From Sphingobium phenoxybenzoativorans (lineage in GTDB: Bacteria > Pseudomonadota > Alphaproteobacteria > Sphingomonadales > Sphingomonadaceae): a stretch of 62,605 nucleotides of DNA. Below, piece by piece: positions 19,483-28,358 of this stretch. The notes below the pieces were generated by a model. That model was given only the letters and a program-made list of their open reading frames with translations, did not search any database and had not been told where the DNA came from. The stretch lies in NCBI RefSeq assembly GCF_001757355.1, contig NZ_MINO01000020.1:1-62605 (forward strand), read 5' to 3'. A program made the position numbers and the translations under genes. Position 1 is the first letter of the stretch. Each line of letters begins with the position of its first letter.

Positions 19483-19812
19483 TAACGCATCTCTCCAGCG
19501 ACTCCATCCTATCACCTCAACCGTCCCCGCGCATTGGGGTTCCGGTGGGCGGCCTGCATCCGATAGTTCAGAATGGCGCAGTCCGGTGGAGATAGGAAGC
19601 GGAATAGGGCGGGGCGGCATAGAGCGCGCTTCCCGTGCAGCGTCGAAAAATCATGCGCCCGCATGTCTGGAGAAATCTCATTTGCCCAAAGGGCGATGGC
19701 GTTATCCGCGCATCTCTGTGACGACGCGGCCCGCTAATTTCTGACGCATCACTACCGGAAACAGGAGGAGTGGGCGAGTGATCTTGGATAACGCTCCTAG
19801 AGAGGTTTCTGG
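19483..19812. other. Intergenic region at the start of the catabolic cluster
   Basis: About 330 bases lie between the divergent hypothetical gene and the first TonB receptor. They should hold both promoters. GGAGG near 19763 is too far from the receptor start to be its ribosome site. I see no gene, no inverted repeat of note and no insertion-sequence remnant. The change from core genes to catabolic genes occurs here. Confidence 0.4.
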
Positions 19813-22074
19813 ATGCTTCGCAAACTCTTGTTTTCATCAACGATTCTGCTCGTCCCCACGCTTGGCGCCCCGATTGTCAATGCGCAGGAGGCAAGTTCGG
19901 CGCCGGATGAGGCTGCATCCGGCCAGCCCTCCAAGATCGAAGATATCGTCGTAACCGCGCAGCGGCAGACGTCGAGTGTCCAGCAAACGCCTCTGGCGAT
20001 CACAGCGGTCGAAGGCGACACGCTTAAAGATCGCGGCATCGCCGACATTGACGCGCTGACACGCGCGATCCCGAATGTGAACTTCTCTCGCCTTGGCGGA
20101 GACGCGCGGATATTCATTCGCGGTATCGGCCTTGAGGGCGTTGATGCAGGCGCAGACGGCCGCGTTGCGGTCTATACCGACGATGTCGTCAATGCGCGTT
20201 CGCAGGCGGCTCTCGGTTCCCTGTTCGACATCAACCGCATCGAGGTGCTTCGCGGGCCGCAGGGCACGCTATACGGACGCAATGCCACGGCGGGCGCGAT
20301 CAACATCATTTCCAATGACCCGACCGATATATTGGATGGCTATGCCGCCCTCACTGCGGGCAACTATAAACTGATCCGCACCGAAGGCGCGATCAGTGGT
20401 CCCTTGTCCGACACGGTTTCGGCGCGCTTCGCTTTCCAGACCAACGACCGCGACGGCTTTGGCAGGAACATCATGACGGGTAATCCCGTCGATAGCGAAC
20501 GCAGCAGGGCGGCGCGCGTGAAGCTGCGTTTTGAGCCGTCGGACACGTTCCACCTTACCCTGACCGGCGATTATCGGTGGGAGAATGACAATGCGGGCGG
20601 CTACGCCTTCGTCCGGTTCAACCCCTATTATGTCGATGTCAATGTCGCCAACGGCTTCGTGCATCCCGAAAGCCGGCGTGATCGCGCTGGCCTGGACCAG
20701 CTCTTTTACATGGAGAATTACGGGCTGACCGCGAACGCCGTTCTGGAGCTTGCCGACGGTCTGCAACTCACCTCCATTACCGGATATCGTCATGTCGATC
20801 AGGCAAGCAGCCTGAGCGGCGACGATTCAACCGCGCTGACCACCTCCTATGACGTGGCGACAGGGGCCAACCAATGGACCCAGGAACTGCGCGTCTCGCT
20901 GCAGCGTAGGCCGATCGACCTTGTGGCGGGCGGCTATTATTTCCATGAGAAGAACAGCTTCAGGCTGAATTTCGGCGTTTCGCCTCTGGTGTTCGGAGGC
21001 GCCGCATCGCCGCTGTATCAGGGCTTTGGCCAGGGCGGTCTGCAAAAGACCGACGCCTATGCGGCCTTTGCCCAGGCGACCGTGCATCTTACCGACAGGC
21101 TCGGCGTAGATATCGGCGCGCGGTACAGCTACGAAAAGCGCAGCATCACGCGCTATAATCAGCTCGATTTCGTCAATCTTTTCAATATCGACACCCCGCT
21201 GGTTGTCGGTTGCTCAGCTCCGTCGCTCACCGGCTTCATCCCCGGAGTAACGAGCTGCAGCACCAGCGGCGCGGACAGCGCATCCTGGTCGTCCTTCGAT
21301 CCGAAGGCCACGATCCATTATCAGGTGGCCGATGGCATCATGGCCTATGCGACCTATTCGCGCGGCTTCAAGAGCGGCGGTTATGACCTGACCCAGTTGA
21401 GGCCGGCCTATAATCCGGAGCGGCTGACCAATTATGAGGCGGGCATCAAAGCCGACCTGTTCGATCGCCGGGTCCGCGTCAATCTGTCCGGTTTCTATTA
21501 TAATTACAGCAATCTGCAGATCACCATTCTTGAATTTGAGCCTCCGGCGCCGGGACCGGTGACCCTCAACGCCGCAAAGGCGCGGCTTTATGGCGCGGAA
21601 GCGGAAATCATAGCGGTTCCGGTCGATGACCTCCGGCTGGGCTTCAACCTTGCCTGGCTGCACAGCGAGTATCGCGAGCTTTCGGACAATAACCAGTTTA
21701 CTGGGCAACTGGAAAATCTCGCCGGGAACCAGTTGACGTCCGCGCCGAAATACAAGCTGGTCGGCGAAGTCGGCTACACCTTCCACCCCGGCTTTGCCGA
21801 TATCACGCCCCGCGCGGAATTGAGCTGGATCAGCAAGATCCAATTTTCCCAGTTCAATTTCGATTTCCAGTCGCAGCCCGCCCGCTGGGAGCTGAACCTC
21901 TATCTCGATGTCGTGCGCAAGGATGACTGGACGATCAGCGCCTACGGCCGGAACGTGACCAACAAGCTCTATTATCTTGGCGAAATCGTGCCCGCGCCTT
22001 TCACCGGCGCGCCAGTGCTGGGCATGCCCGCCGCACCGGCGACTTTTGGCCTGTCAGTCACGAAGCGCTTCTAG
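19813..22074 (+). CDS. TonB-dependent outer-membrane receptor 1
   Basis: This 753-residue outer-membrane active transporter opens the plus-strand catabolic run. A signal peptide ends near VNAQE, followed by the TonB-box-like IEDIVVTAQRQ. The plug domain contains VEVLRGPQGTLYGRNATAGAINI. A long beta-barrel ends in VTKRF, with terminal phenylalanine as expected for outer-membrane insertion. It belongs to the large sphingomonad family of receptors used for aromatic and other non-siderophore substrates. The neighbouring enzymes suggest uptake of the pathway substrate, but specificity cannot be read from sequence. Confidence 0.92.
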   Translation: MLRKLLFSSTILLVPTLGAPIVNAQEASSAPDEAASGQPSKIEDIVVTAQRQTSSVQQTPLAITAVEGDTLKDRGIADIDALTRAIPNVNFSRLGGDARIFIRGIGLEGVDAGADGRVAVYTDDVVNARSQAALGSLFDINRIEVLRGPQGTLYGRNATAGAINIISNDPTDILDGYAALTAGNYKLIRTEGAISGPLSDTVSARFAFQTNDRDGFGRNIMTGNPVDSERSRAARVKLRFEPSDTFHLTLTGDYRWENDNAGGYAFVRFNPYYVDVNVANGFVHPESRRDRAGLDQLFYMENYGLTANAVLELADGLQLTSITGYRHVDQASSLSGDDSTALTTSYDVATGANQWTQELRVSLQRRPIDLVAGGYYFHEKNSFRLNFGVSPLVFGGAASPLYQGFGQGGLQKTDAYAAFAQATVHLTDRLGVDIGARYSYEKRSITRYNQLDFVNLFNIDTPLVVGCSAPSLTGFIPGVTSCSTSGADSASWSSFDPKATIHYQVADGIMAYATYSRGFKSGGYDLTQLRPAYNPERLTNYEAGIKADLFDRRVRVNLSGFYYNYSNLQITILEFEPPAPGPVTLNAAKARLYGAEAEIIAVPVDDLRLGFNLAWLHSEYRELSDNNQFTGQLENLAGNQLTSAPKYKLVGEVGYTFHPGFADITPRAELSWISKIQFSQFNFDFQSQPARWELNLYLDVVRKDDWTISAYGRNVTNKLYYLGEIVPAPFTGAPVLGMPAAPATFGLSVTKRF

Positions 22075-22104
22075 ACGCGCGAAAGCGTGAGGAGAAACAG
22101 ATCA

Positions 22105-22485
22105 ATGTATAACCATAATATGGTCGGGTCGAACGATGTGGCGGCGTCGAAGAAATTCTATGACGCGACCTTTCAGGCGATAGGCGGCGCGGCGGGGACC
22201 ATCAATCCCAATGGCCGCGTCATCTACACCCATAATGACGGGATGTTCCTGGTCTCCGCGCCGCGGAACGGAGAGCCGGCCACCGTTGGCAATGGCTGCA
22301 CCATCGGTTTTGCGATGGAGAGCGTCGCACAGGTCGATGCCTGGCACCGGGCAGGCGTGGAAAATGGCGGAGCGGCGATCGAGGACCCGCCGGGTGTCCG
22401 CGAAGGCAGTGGCGGGACATGGTATCTTGCCTATCTGCGCGATCCGACGGGCAACAAGCTTTGCGCGGCGCACCGCCTGGCATGA
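22105..22485 (+). CDS. VOC-family protein (glyoxalase-like)
   Basis: This 126-residue single-domain protein has the beta-alpha-beta pattern of the vicinal oxygen chelate fold: NHNMVGSNDVAASKKFYD at the start and YLAYLRDPTGNKLCA at the end. The terminal metal-ligand glutamate of classical members is replaced in this region, as in many VOC proteins with unknown substrates. I chose the ATG at 22105, eleven bases after GAGGAG. It follows the TonB receptor by 30 bases and is probably co-transcribed. Its role could be isomerisation, lyase or dioxygenase chemistry, or binding; none can be chosen from sequence. Confidence 0.75.
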   Translation: MYNHNMVGSNDVAASKKFYDATFQAIGGAAGTINPNGRVIYTHNDGMFLVSAPRNGEPATVGNGCTIGFAMESVAQVDAWHRAGVENGGAAIEDPPGVREGSGGTWYLAYLRDPTGNKLCAAHRLA

Positions 22486-22682
22486 GCGGTTGAGGTGTCC
22501 GCAATGGAACACTGGGTTGCTGAAAGGCGAATTGGTCCATCCTGCGGGCTGCTGGTAAATTGGCACGGCAAGCCAGAGCGGCGACAACGCGCATTTACCG
22601 TCCATTTCAGCGCGTGTGATCGAAACGGATAATCAGCTTTGGATGTGAATGCTTTGGCTTCTTTTGGGTAATGGAGAGCGAT

Positions 22683-23294
22683 ATGGACCGCCAGCTAACG
22701 ACCACGGGCAAGGTCAACGGGAAATTCGACATCCGGGGGATCAACCATATCGCCCTGGTCTCCTCCGACATGCAGCGCACCGTCGATTTCTACGAAGGCA
22801 TTCTCGGCATGCCGCTCATCAAGACTTATGAGATTGGTCCGAACGGCAGATTTGGCCAGCATTTCTTCTTCGACATGGGCAGTTCGTCGCTGGCCTTTTT
22901 CTGGTTTCCCGACGCGCCTGCGTCCGTGCCCGGCGTCACCTCCGTTTCAAGCCTGATAGGCAGCGTGACCGCCATCGGAACGATGAACCATATCGCCCTG
23001 GACGTCGATGCCGATCGGCTGCCCGAATATAAGGCGCGGCTGGAAGCGGCCGGTGTCGAGGTCTCGCCGATCGTGCATCATAATGATGTCGCGCCTGCGC
23101 TGGGGCCGGACGCGCTTGAGGATGTCCATGAAAGCAACTGGGTCAGTTCGATCTATTTCCGGGACCCGGACGGCATTCATGTCGAATTTGCCGGCTGGAC
23201 GCGGCTGTTCACCGAAGCGGACATAGCGTGCAAGGCGGCGACGGCCGCCGATGCGGATGGCTGGACCGCCAAGCGCGACGCAATAACGGCCTGA
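22683..23294 (+). CDS. VOC-family protein, dioxygenase-like
   Basis: About 203 residues comprise a paired VOC module: GINHIALVSSDMQRTVDFY at the start and MNHIALDVDADRL in the middle, ending in FRDPDGIHVEFAGW. Histidines in both INHIAL and MNHIAL and the terminal glutamate in HVEFAG match the metal-ligand pattern (H, H, E), so it likely binds a divalent metal. GGAGAG six bases upstream favours the ATG at 22683; one four codons earlier is possible. It follows the preceding VOC gene after about 200 bases. Possible activities are ring cleavage, lactone or glyoxalase-type reactions; the substrate is unknown. Confidence 0.75.
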   Translation: MDRQLTTTGKVNGKFDIRGINHIALVSSDMQRTVDFYEGILGMPLIKTYEIGPNGRFGQHFFFDMGSSSLAFFWFPDAPASVPGVTSVSSLIGSVTAIGTMNHIALDVDADRLPEYKARLEAAGVEVSPIVHHNDVAPALGPDALEDVHESNWVSSIYFRDPDGIHVEFAGWTRLFTEADIACKAATAADADGWTAKRDAITA

Positions 23295-23458
23295 TGCCGC
23301 ATCCAAACCGCGTCAAACCGACATGAATCCAGTCCATATCCGGCCCTGCGCCGGATCTTAGGGGACGGCATGCCGCAACCTATCCTCGCGGCAGTCGAGA
23401 TTATCCATCACCGGCCGCGCGCATCGGCCACAAACTGAATATGTAGAGGGCAACACAG

Positions 23459-24145
23459 ATGAAGATTACCGTTTCCGATGGCAGTTTTGACGCCTATGTC
23501 GCGCATCCCGAAGCCAAGTCTGCGCCCGCCATCGTTGTGATCCAGGAGATTTTCGGCGTGAATGCCGATCTGCGGGCCACCTGCGATGAACTTGCCAGCA
23601 AGGGTTTCATCACCATTTCCCCCGACCTGTTCTGGCGCGATGCGCCGGGCCTTCAACTCAACAAGCTGGACGAGGCGGAGTGGGCGCAGGCGTTTGCGCT
23701 GTACCAGGCATTTGATTTCGACCGCGGCGTGCAGGATGTGCTGGCCACGATCGAGGCCGCGCGGTCGATAGAGGGCGGCAATGGCAAGGTTGCGGTCATC
23801 GGCTTCTGCCTGGGCGGGCTGATGACCTATCTCGCCGCCGCACGGGGAGATGTCGATGCGGCGGTCGCCTATTATGGCGGCGGCACGGACCAGCATCTTG
23901 GGGAGGCCGGTACGCTGACCGCGCCGCTGATGGTCCATCTGGCCGAGGAAGATGAATATATTCCGGCGGATGCGCAGGCGAAGATCAAGGAGGCGTTGGC
24001 GGGCAAGTCCAATGTCGAGGTGCATAGCTATGCCGGATGCAACCACGCCTTCGCGCGGCACGGCGGCGTTCATTATGACGCGAGTGCCGCCACATTGGCC
24101 AATCAGCGGACAGAAGCCTTCCTCCGTCAGTCGCTCGGTTCCTGA
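23459..24145 (+). CDS. Dienelactone hydrolase family protein
   Basis: This 228-residue alpha/beta hydrolase carries the dienelactone hydrolase triad: C117 in GFCLGG, D165 in EEDEYIP and H196 in CNHAFAR. E30 in QEIFGVN is the conserved glutamate that interacts with the cysteine in this family. Such enzymes hydrolyse dienelactones formed in ring-cleavage pathways and also other lactones and esters. It sits in the plus-strand run between VOC and metallo-hydrolase genes, which supports a role in opening a lactone intermediate. Length is typical. The family call is firm; the lactone is unknown. Confidence 0.88.
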   Translation: MKITVSDGSFDAYVAHPEAKSAPAIVVIQEIFGVNADLRATCDELASKGFITISPDLFWRDAPGLQLNKLDEAEWAQAFALYQAFDFDRGVQDVLATIEAARSIEGGNGKVAVIGFCLGGLMTYLAAARGDVDAAVAYYGGGTDQHLGEAGTLTAPLMVHLAEEDEYIPADAQAKIKEALAGKSNVEVHSYAGCNHAFARHGGVHYDASAATLANQRTEAFLRQSLGS

Positions 24146-24191
24146 CGGGGCCGGACCAGTCGAAGGCAAGGCGGCATAGCGGGAGCATATG

Positions 24192-25097
24192 ATGGACGTC
24201 AGCTTGGGTGAACTGCGCGTGCGCCAGGTCGCTGAACTCGACCTTGCCTTGCCGCTCGACGCCATCCTGCCCGGAATCGGGGGCGCTGATCTGGCGCGCC
24301 TGAAGCAATGGTATTGGGACGATGCGCTGTCGCTCGATCCCGCCACCGCGCAATGCGCGCTCAGCATGCACAGCTATCTGGTCGAGATCGACGGCAAGAA
24401 GATCATCATTGATACCTGCAACGGCAATCACAAGGATCGCACCATGCCGTTCCTGCACCGGCTGACGACGCCGTGGCTGGAACGGCTCGGCGAGCTTGGA
24501 GTGGCGCCGGAAGATATCGACATGGTGCTTTTCACGCATCTGCACGTCGATCATGTCGGCTGGAACACGCGTCTGGAAGGGGACCGGTGGGTGCCGACCT
24601 TCCCCAATGCCCGCTATGTTTTCGGCCGCCGCGATCTCGACTATTTCAGCACGACGGAGGCGGAGGCCGACCTTTCCCATCAGGAGGCGTTCCGGGATTC
24701 GGTATTGCCGATCCTGCAAGCCGGTCTCGCCGATATTGTGGAGGAGGACGCCGTTTTGCACGGCGCGTCCGGGGATGGGGTCTGGCTTCGCCCCGCATTC
24801 GGCCATACCCCCGGATGCTGCACCGTACATGCCTGCCGCGGCGGACCACCGGCGCTTTTCTCCGGCGATATCCTGCTGCATCCAGCCCAGATTGTGAGGC
24901 CGGACCTGCACACCAGTTTTGACCGGGACGAGGCGCTGGCGGCGCAGGTGCGCCAGGCGCTGATCGAGGAAGTCGCCGATACCGATACGGTGATCTTTCC
25001 GGCGCATTTCATGCAGGGCGCCGCTGGCCGCATCGAACGGGATGGTGAGGGCTTTCGCTACCGGTTGCTGGGCGAGACGCCGCCCGCCGCTGCATAG
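24192..25097 (+). CDS. Metallo-beta-lactamase-fold hydrolase (lactonase-like)
   Basis: About 301 residues contain the dinuclear zinc signature THLHVDHVG near residue 118. Further ligands follow in GHTPGC, SGDIL and PAHF. There is no signal peptide, so it is cytoplasmic. The arrangement resembles N-acyl-homoserine lactonase-like members of the superfamily that open lactones. Two ATG codons stand in tandem; the second, six bases from GGGAG, is preferred. It follows the dienelactone hydrolase by about 45 bases and precedes the aldehyde dehydrogenase by 40, so the three are likely one operon. A lactone or thioester substrate is plausible but unproved. Confidence 0.85.
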   Translation: MDVSLGELRVRQVAELDLALPLDAILPGIGGADLARLKQWYWDDALSLDPATAQCALSMHSYLVEIDGKKIIIDTCNGNHKDRTMPFLHRLTTPWLERLGELGVAPEDIDMVLFTHLHVDHVGWNTRLEGDRWVPTFPNARYVFGRRDLDYFSTTEAEADLSHQEAFRDSVLPILQAGLADIVEEDAVLHGASGDGVWLRPAFGHTPGCCTVHACRGGPPALFSGDILLHPAQIVRPDLHTSFDRDEALAAQVRQALIEEVADTDTVIFPAHFMQGAAGRIERDGEGFRYRLLGETPPAAA

Positions 25098-25138
25098 CCG
25101 CATCGCGGCGGCGTCATGACAGACATTGGAGATCGACA

Positions 25139-26638
25139 GTGGCGATAACAGTGCTTCCGGTTCGCGACCGGCTGGGGGTGCGGCCGGGCCGCCTGTTCAT
25201 CAACGGCGCATGGACGGATATTGGCGATGCCCGCTATGATCAGATTCATCCATCGACGAATGAAATCGTCACGGACTTTGCCGAAGCCGGAAAAGCGGGG
25301 GTGGATGCGGCCGTCGCGGCGGCGCGGCGCGCCTTCGACGAGGGCCCCTGGCCCCGCATGGCCGCGCGGGAGCGTAAACGCATATTGCAGCCGATCGTCG
25401 AGGCGATCTATGCCGCGCAAGAGGAAATCGCCCACCTCCAGACGCTGGACAACGGCATTCCGATCAGCTTCAGCATGGGCAGCCGGGTGTCTGGCCGGGT
25501 CGCCGGGGACATATTCGATCATTATGCGGGCTGGATCGACAAGATCACGGGGGAGACCTTCCCCCAATATACGGACACGACCAACCTCCACTACATGACT
25601 TTCCGGGAGCCGGTCGGCGTTGTCGCGGCGATCACGCCGTGGAACGGGCCGGTCATGACGTTCGCGATGAAGGTCGCCCCGGCGCTCGCCTGCGGGAACA
25701 GCGTGGTGCTCAAGCCCTCCGAACTGGCGGGGCTGGCCATTCAGAAACTCGCCGACATATTGGCGCAGTCGGAACTGCCGCCCGGCGTGTTCAACCTTGT
25801 CACGGGCGGTCCCATAGCGGGCGAGGCGCTTTCCACGCATCCGGGTGTCGATAAGGTCAGCTTCACCGGCAGCCCGATGGTCGGCGAGAAGATCATGTCC
25901 ACCGCGGGCGGCAATATGAAGCGGCTTACCCTGGAACTTGGGGGCAAGAGCGCCGCTCTGGTCTTTCCCGACACGCGGGATGTTCGCACCGCCGCGCGCA
26001 ACCTGATGGGTTTATGTTCGACATTCCTGTCCGGCCAGGTCTGCTCCACGCCGACGCGCGCGCTCGTTCACCGCTCGATCCTGGACGAGTTTGTGCATCA
26101 CGCCAGTGAGCAGGTGCGCGATGTGAAGTTTGGCGGTCCGTTCGATCCTGCAACCACCTCGACCCCGATCATTTCGAAGCGGCAACTCGACAGGGTGCTC
26201 GGCTATATCGATATTGGCAGAAAAGAGGGCGCGCGGCTGTTGTTCGGCGGCGACCGGCCGGGTGGAGAGCTTGCCATCGGCAACTGGGTCAATGCGGCGC
26301 TGTTTGTCGACGTCGATAACAGGATGCGCGTCGCGCGCGAGGAGATTTTCGGACCGGTGCTATGCGTCATTCCCTTTGACGAGGAGGCCGAAGCCGTCCG
26401 CATCGCGAACGACAGCGAATATGGATTGTCGGGGGGCATCTACACGGCCGACCTGACCCGCGCCTTCCGCGTGGCCAAGGCGATGCGGACCGGTTCGATC
26501 GGGATCAACGGCTATTCGGTCATGCCCAATTCCCCCGCCGGGGGGATAAAACGCTCCGGGTTCGGGCGCGAGGGTGGCTGGGCGACGATCGAGGAATATA
26601 CGGAGCTGAAAACCGTCATGCTCAATCTGGATGCGTGA
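25139..26638 (+). CDS. NAD(P)-dependent aldehyde dehydrogenase
   Basis: This 499-residue member of the ALDH superfamily oxidises an aldehyde to the acid. It shows the cofactor-binding TPWNGPV motif, the conserved glutamate in LELGGKS and the catalytic cysteine in SGQVCSTPTR. GTG is used as start codon, seven bases after GGAGA. It is the last gene of the plus-strand run and converges with the transporter gene 30 bases later. Its aldehyde substrate is unknown; semialdehydes or aromatic aldehydes formed by the preceding enzymes are candidates. Confidence 0.93.
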   Translation: MAITVLPVRDRLGVRPGRLFINGAWTDIGDARYDQIHPSTNEIVTDFAEAGKAGVDAAVAAARRAFDEGPWPRMAARERKRILQPIVEAIYAAQEEIAHLQTLDNGIPISFSMGSRVSGRVAGDIFDHYAGWIDKITGETFPQYTDTTNLHYMTFREPVGVVAAITPWNGPVMTFAMKVAPALACGNSVVLKPSELAGLAIQKLADILAQSELPPGVFNLVTGGPIAGEALSTHPGVDKVSFTGSPMVGEKIMSTAGGNMKRLTLELGGKSAALVFPDTRDVRTAARNLMGLCSTFLSGQVCSTPTRALVHRSILDEFVHHASEQVRDVKFGGPFDPATTSTPIISKRQLDRVLGYIDIGRKEGARLLFGGDRPGGELAIGNWVNAALFVDVDNRMRVAREEIFGPVLCVIPFDEEAEAVRIANDSEYGLSGGIYTADLTRAFRVAKAMRTGSIGINGYSVMPNSPAGGIKRSGFGREGGWATIEEYTELKTVMLNLDA

Positions 26639-26668
26639 TGGGGGCTGCCTTCACTTTGGCGCTTTCCT

Positions 26669-27985
26669 TTATGCCGCGCTGGCGTTGCGGGTGAGCAGGT
26701 CGGCATAGGCGGCGCGGGCGCGCGAAAGCATGACCAGACCGGCCAGCGCCGACACGCAGCAGGTTATGGCGAGCGATTCCCCGACCCTTGCCTCATCGGC
26801 GAACCCGATGTCGGTGATCAGCGCTACGATCGTGGGCGCCAGGCCAAGGCCGATCACGCTGATGATGAATATATAGACGGCCGACGCCATTCCTCGCATC
26901 CGGTTGGGGGTGACAAGTTGCAGCGCGGACGCGGCAAGGGCGGTTGGAAGCGAGTAAGTGAAACTGACCAGCCCGGCGATCGCGAGAACAAAGGCATAGC
27001 TGTCCGCAAATGGCAGAAGCAGCGACAGCGCCGCCAGCCCGCAAGCCGCGAATAACGGCACGATCATCAGCGCGTCTTTACGCCCGGAACGCTCAAGCCA
27101 CCGGGATACGATAGGGCCGGACAAGACGCCCGTCGATCCGCCGATAAGCACCAGGACGCCATATTGTATCCCGACCTCCGACGCGGATGCCGCGAATTTG
27201 CGGATCAGCAGCGTCGGCATCCAGGCCGGAAAGGCGTAGAGCGAGATGACGATGCCCGACATGCCGCAATAGAAATTGAGGTAAAACCGCCTCTCCTTGC
27301 GAAAGCGGTCCATGACCTGGGAAAGGGTCATCGGCTGCTCGCTCTCGCCGCCCTTGCTGCTCTGCCGTGCGGGTTCGCGCACGAAGAATATCAGCAGCAG
27401 GATGACCAGCGCGCCCGGCAGGGCGGCCATCACAAAGACGAACTGCCACGGGGCCAGCCCGAAAAATGTCTGCCCTTCGGAAAGCCCCAGCAGCAACCCG
27501 CCGAATATGAGCGCCAAGCCGCTGCCGATATAGGGACCCATTAAATAGATGCTCATCGCCCGTGGAACCTGTCGGGCGGGGAAGCGGTCAGCGATCATCG
27601 ACCAGGCGGCGGGGGTCAGGCTCGCCTCCGCCCCGCCCACGCCAAAGCGCGCGACGAACAATTGCAGATAGCTTCGCGCCAATCCGCAAAACGCTGTCGC
27701 GGCGCTCCACAGCGCGACGCCCAGCAACAATATGCCCCGCCGGTTGCCGGTGTCCGCCAGCCGCCCGAACGGGCCGCTGAACAGAATATAGGCGGAGGTA
27801 AAGGCCACGCCCTGCAGCAGGCTGAGCTTTGTGTCCGACAGGTCGAATGCGTCTTTCAGGGGGCCGACCAGCAGATTGAGAATTTGGCGATCAATAAAGC
27901 TTACCGTGAAGGCGAGCGTGAGGATCGAGACCATGATCCACGCGCCAGCATCCGCGCGACCCTCTCCTTGCCGGTTGTCGTTCAT
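26669..27985 (-). CDS. MFS transporter (spinster-like)
   Basis: This 438-residue inner-membrane protein has twelve predicted hydrophobic segments. MFS signatures are visible: FIDRQILNLLVGPLKDAF at the start and FGRLADTGNRRGIL between helices 2 and 3. It resembles the spinster-like branch frequent in sphingomonad catabolic clusters. I chose the ATG at 27985 because the membrane domain starts soon after; 29 more codons are possible upstream. It converges with the aldehyde dehydrogenase. It probably imports or exports the cluster substrate across the inner membrane. The specificity is unknown. Confidence 0.9.
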   Translation of the reverse strand: MNDNRQGEGRADAGAWIMVSILTLAFTVSFIDRQILNLLVGPLKDAFDLSDTKLSLLQGVAFTSAYILFSGPFGRLADTGNRRGILLLGVALWSAATAFCGLARSYLQLFVARFGVGGAEASLTPAAWSMIADRFPARQVPRAMSIYLMGPYIGSGLALIFGGLLLGLSEGQTFFGLAPWQFVFVMAALPGALVILLLIFFVREPARQSSKGGESEQPMTLSQVMDRFRKERRFYLNFYCGMSGIVISLYAFPAWMPTLLIRKFAASASEVGIQYGVLVLIGGSTGVLSGPIVSRWLERSGRKDALMIVPLFAACGLAALSLLLPFADSYAFVLAIAGLVSFTYSLPTALAASALQLVTPNRMRGMASAVYIFIISVIGLGLAPTIVALITDIGFADEARVGESLAITCCVSALAGLVMLSRARAAYADLLTRNASAA

Positions 27986-28358
27986 GCGCGGCCGCCGGGA
28001 GTGGCGTGCGATATCGCGAATGCTGGTCCGACTTGGTGCGTCAATGCGCCAGATCCCTTCTTCCTCTCTCATGGCGGACGCATAGCTGGATTCAGCTTAT
28101 GGCGGCCGACATCCGGTGAATATTTTACCTACGCAACGGCCGGGGCCATGGCGATCTCTCTTGTGGAGATTCGGATCATGGCTTCACTGCGGCGGTTAAG
28201 CAATATCACCCGAAAACAGGAGTAAACTTGGATCATGTTCAGCGGCAAGTAGGCACATGATGTGCCTAGGGAACATTATTATACCGTTCGACCAGTGAAA
28301 CGTCATGCCGCGAGAGAGGTAGGGTGCGGCGATCTTTTCGCCGCTCGCCGGATGTGGA
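27986..28358. other. Intergenic region upstream of the MFS gene
   Basis: About 370 bases hold no convincing gene. A perfect palindrome lies at 28250-28268 and is listed separately. The transporter promoter should be here because the region upstream ends with the stop of the epoxide hydrolase gene, also on the minus strand. Confidence 0.4.
28250..28268. promoter_or_regulatory. Perfect 19-bp palindrome, possible operator
   Basis: The sequence TAGGCACATGATGTGCCTA reads the same on both strands around a central G. It is not followed by a T-run on either strand, so a terminator role is unlikely. It lies about 265 bases upstream of the MFS start. A dimeric regulator could bind it, but I found no second copy in the window. 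Confidence 0.45.

Noticed and set aside
22504..22632. 42-codon frame after the first VOC gene
   Set aside because: It has a possible GAGG upstream, but no recognisable family and no other support.
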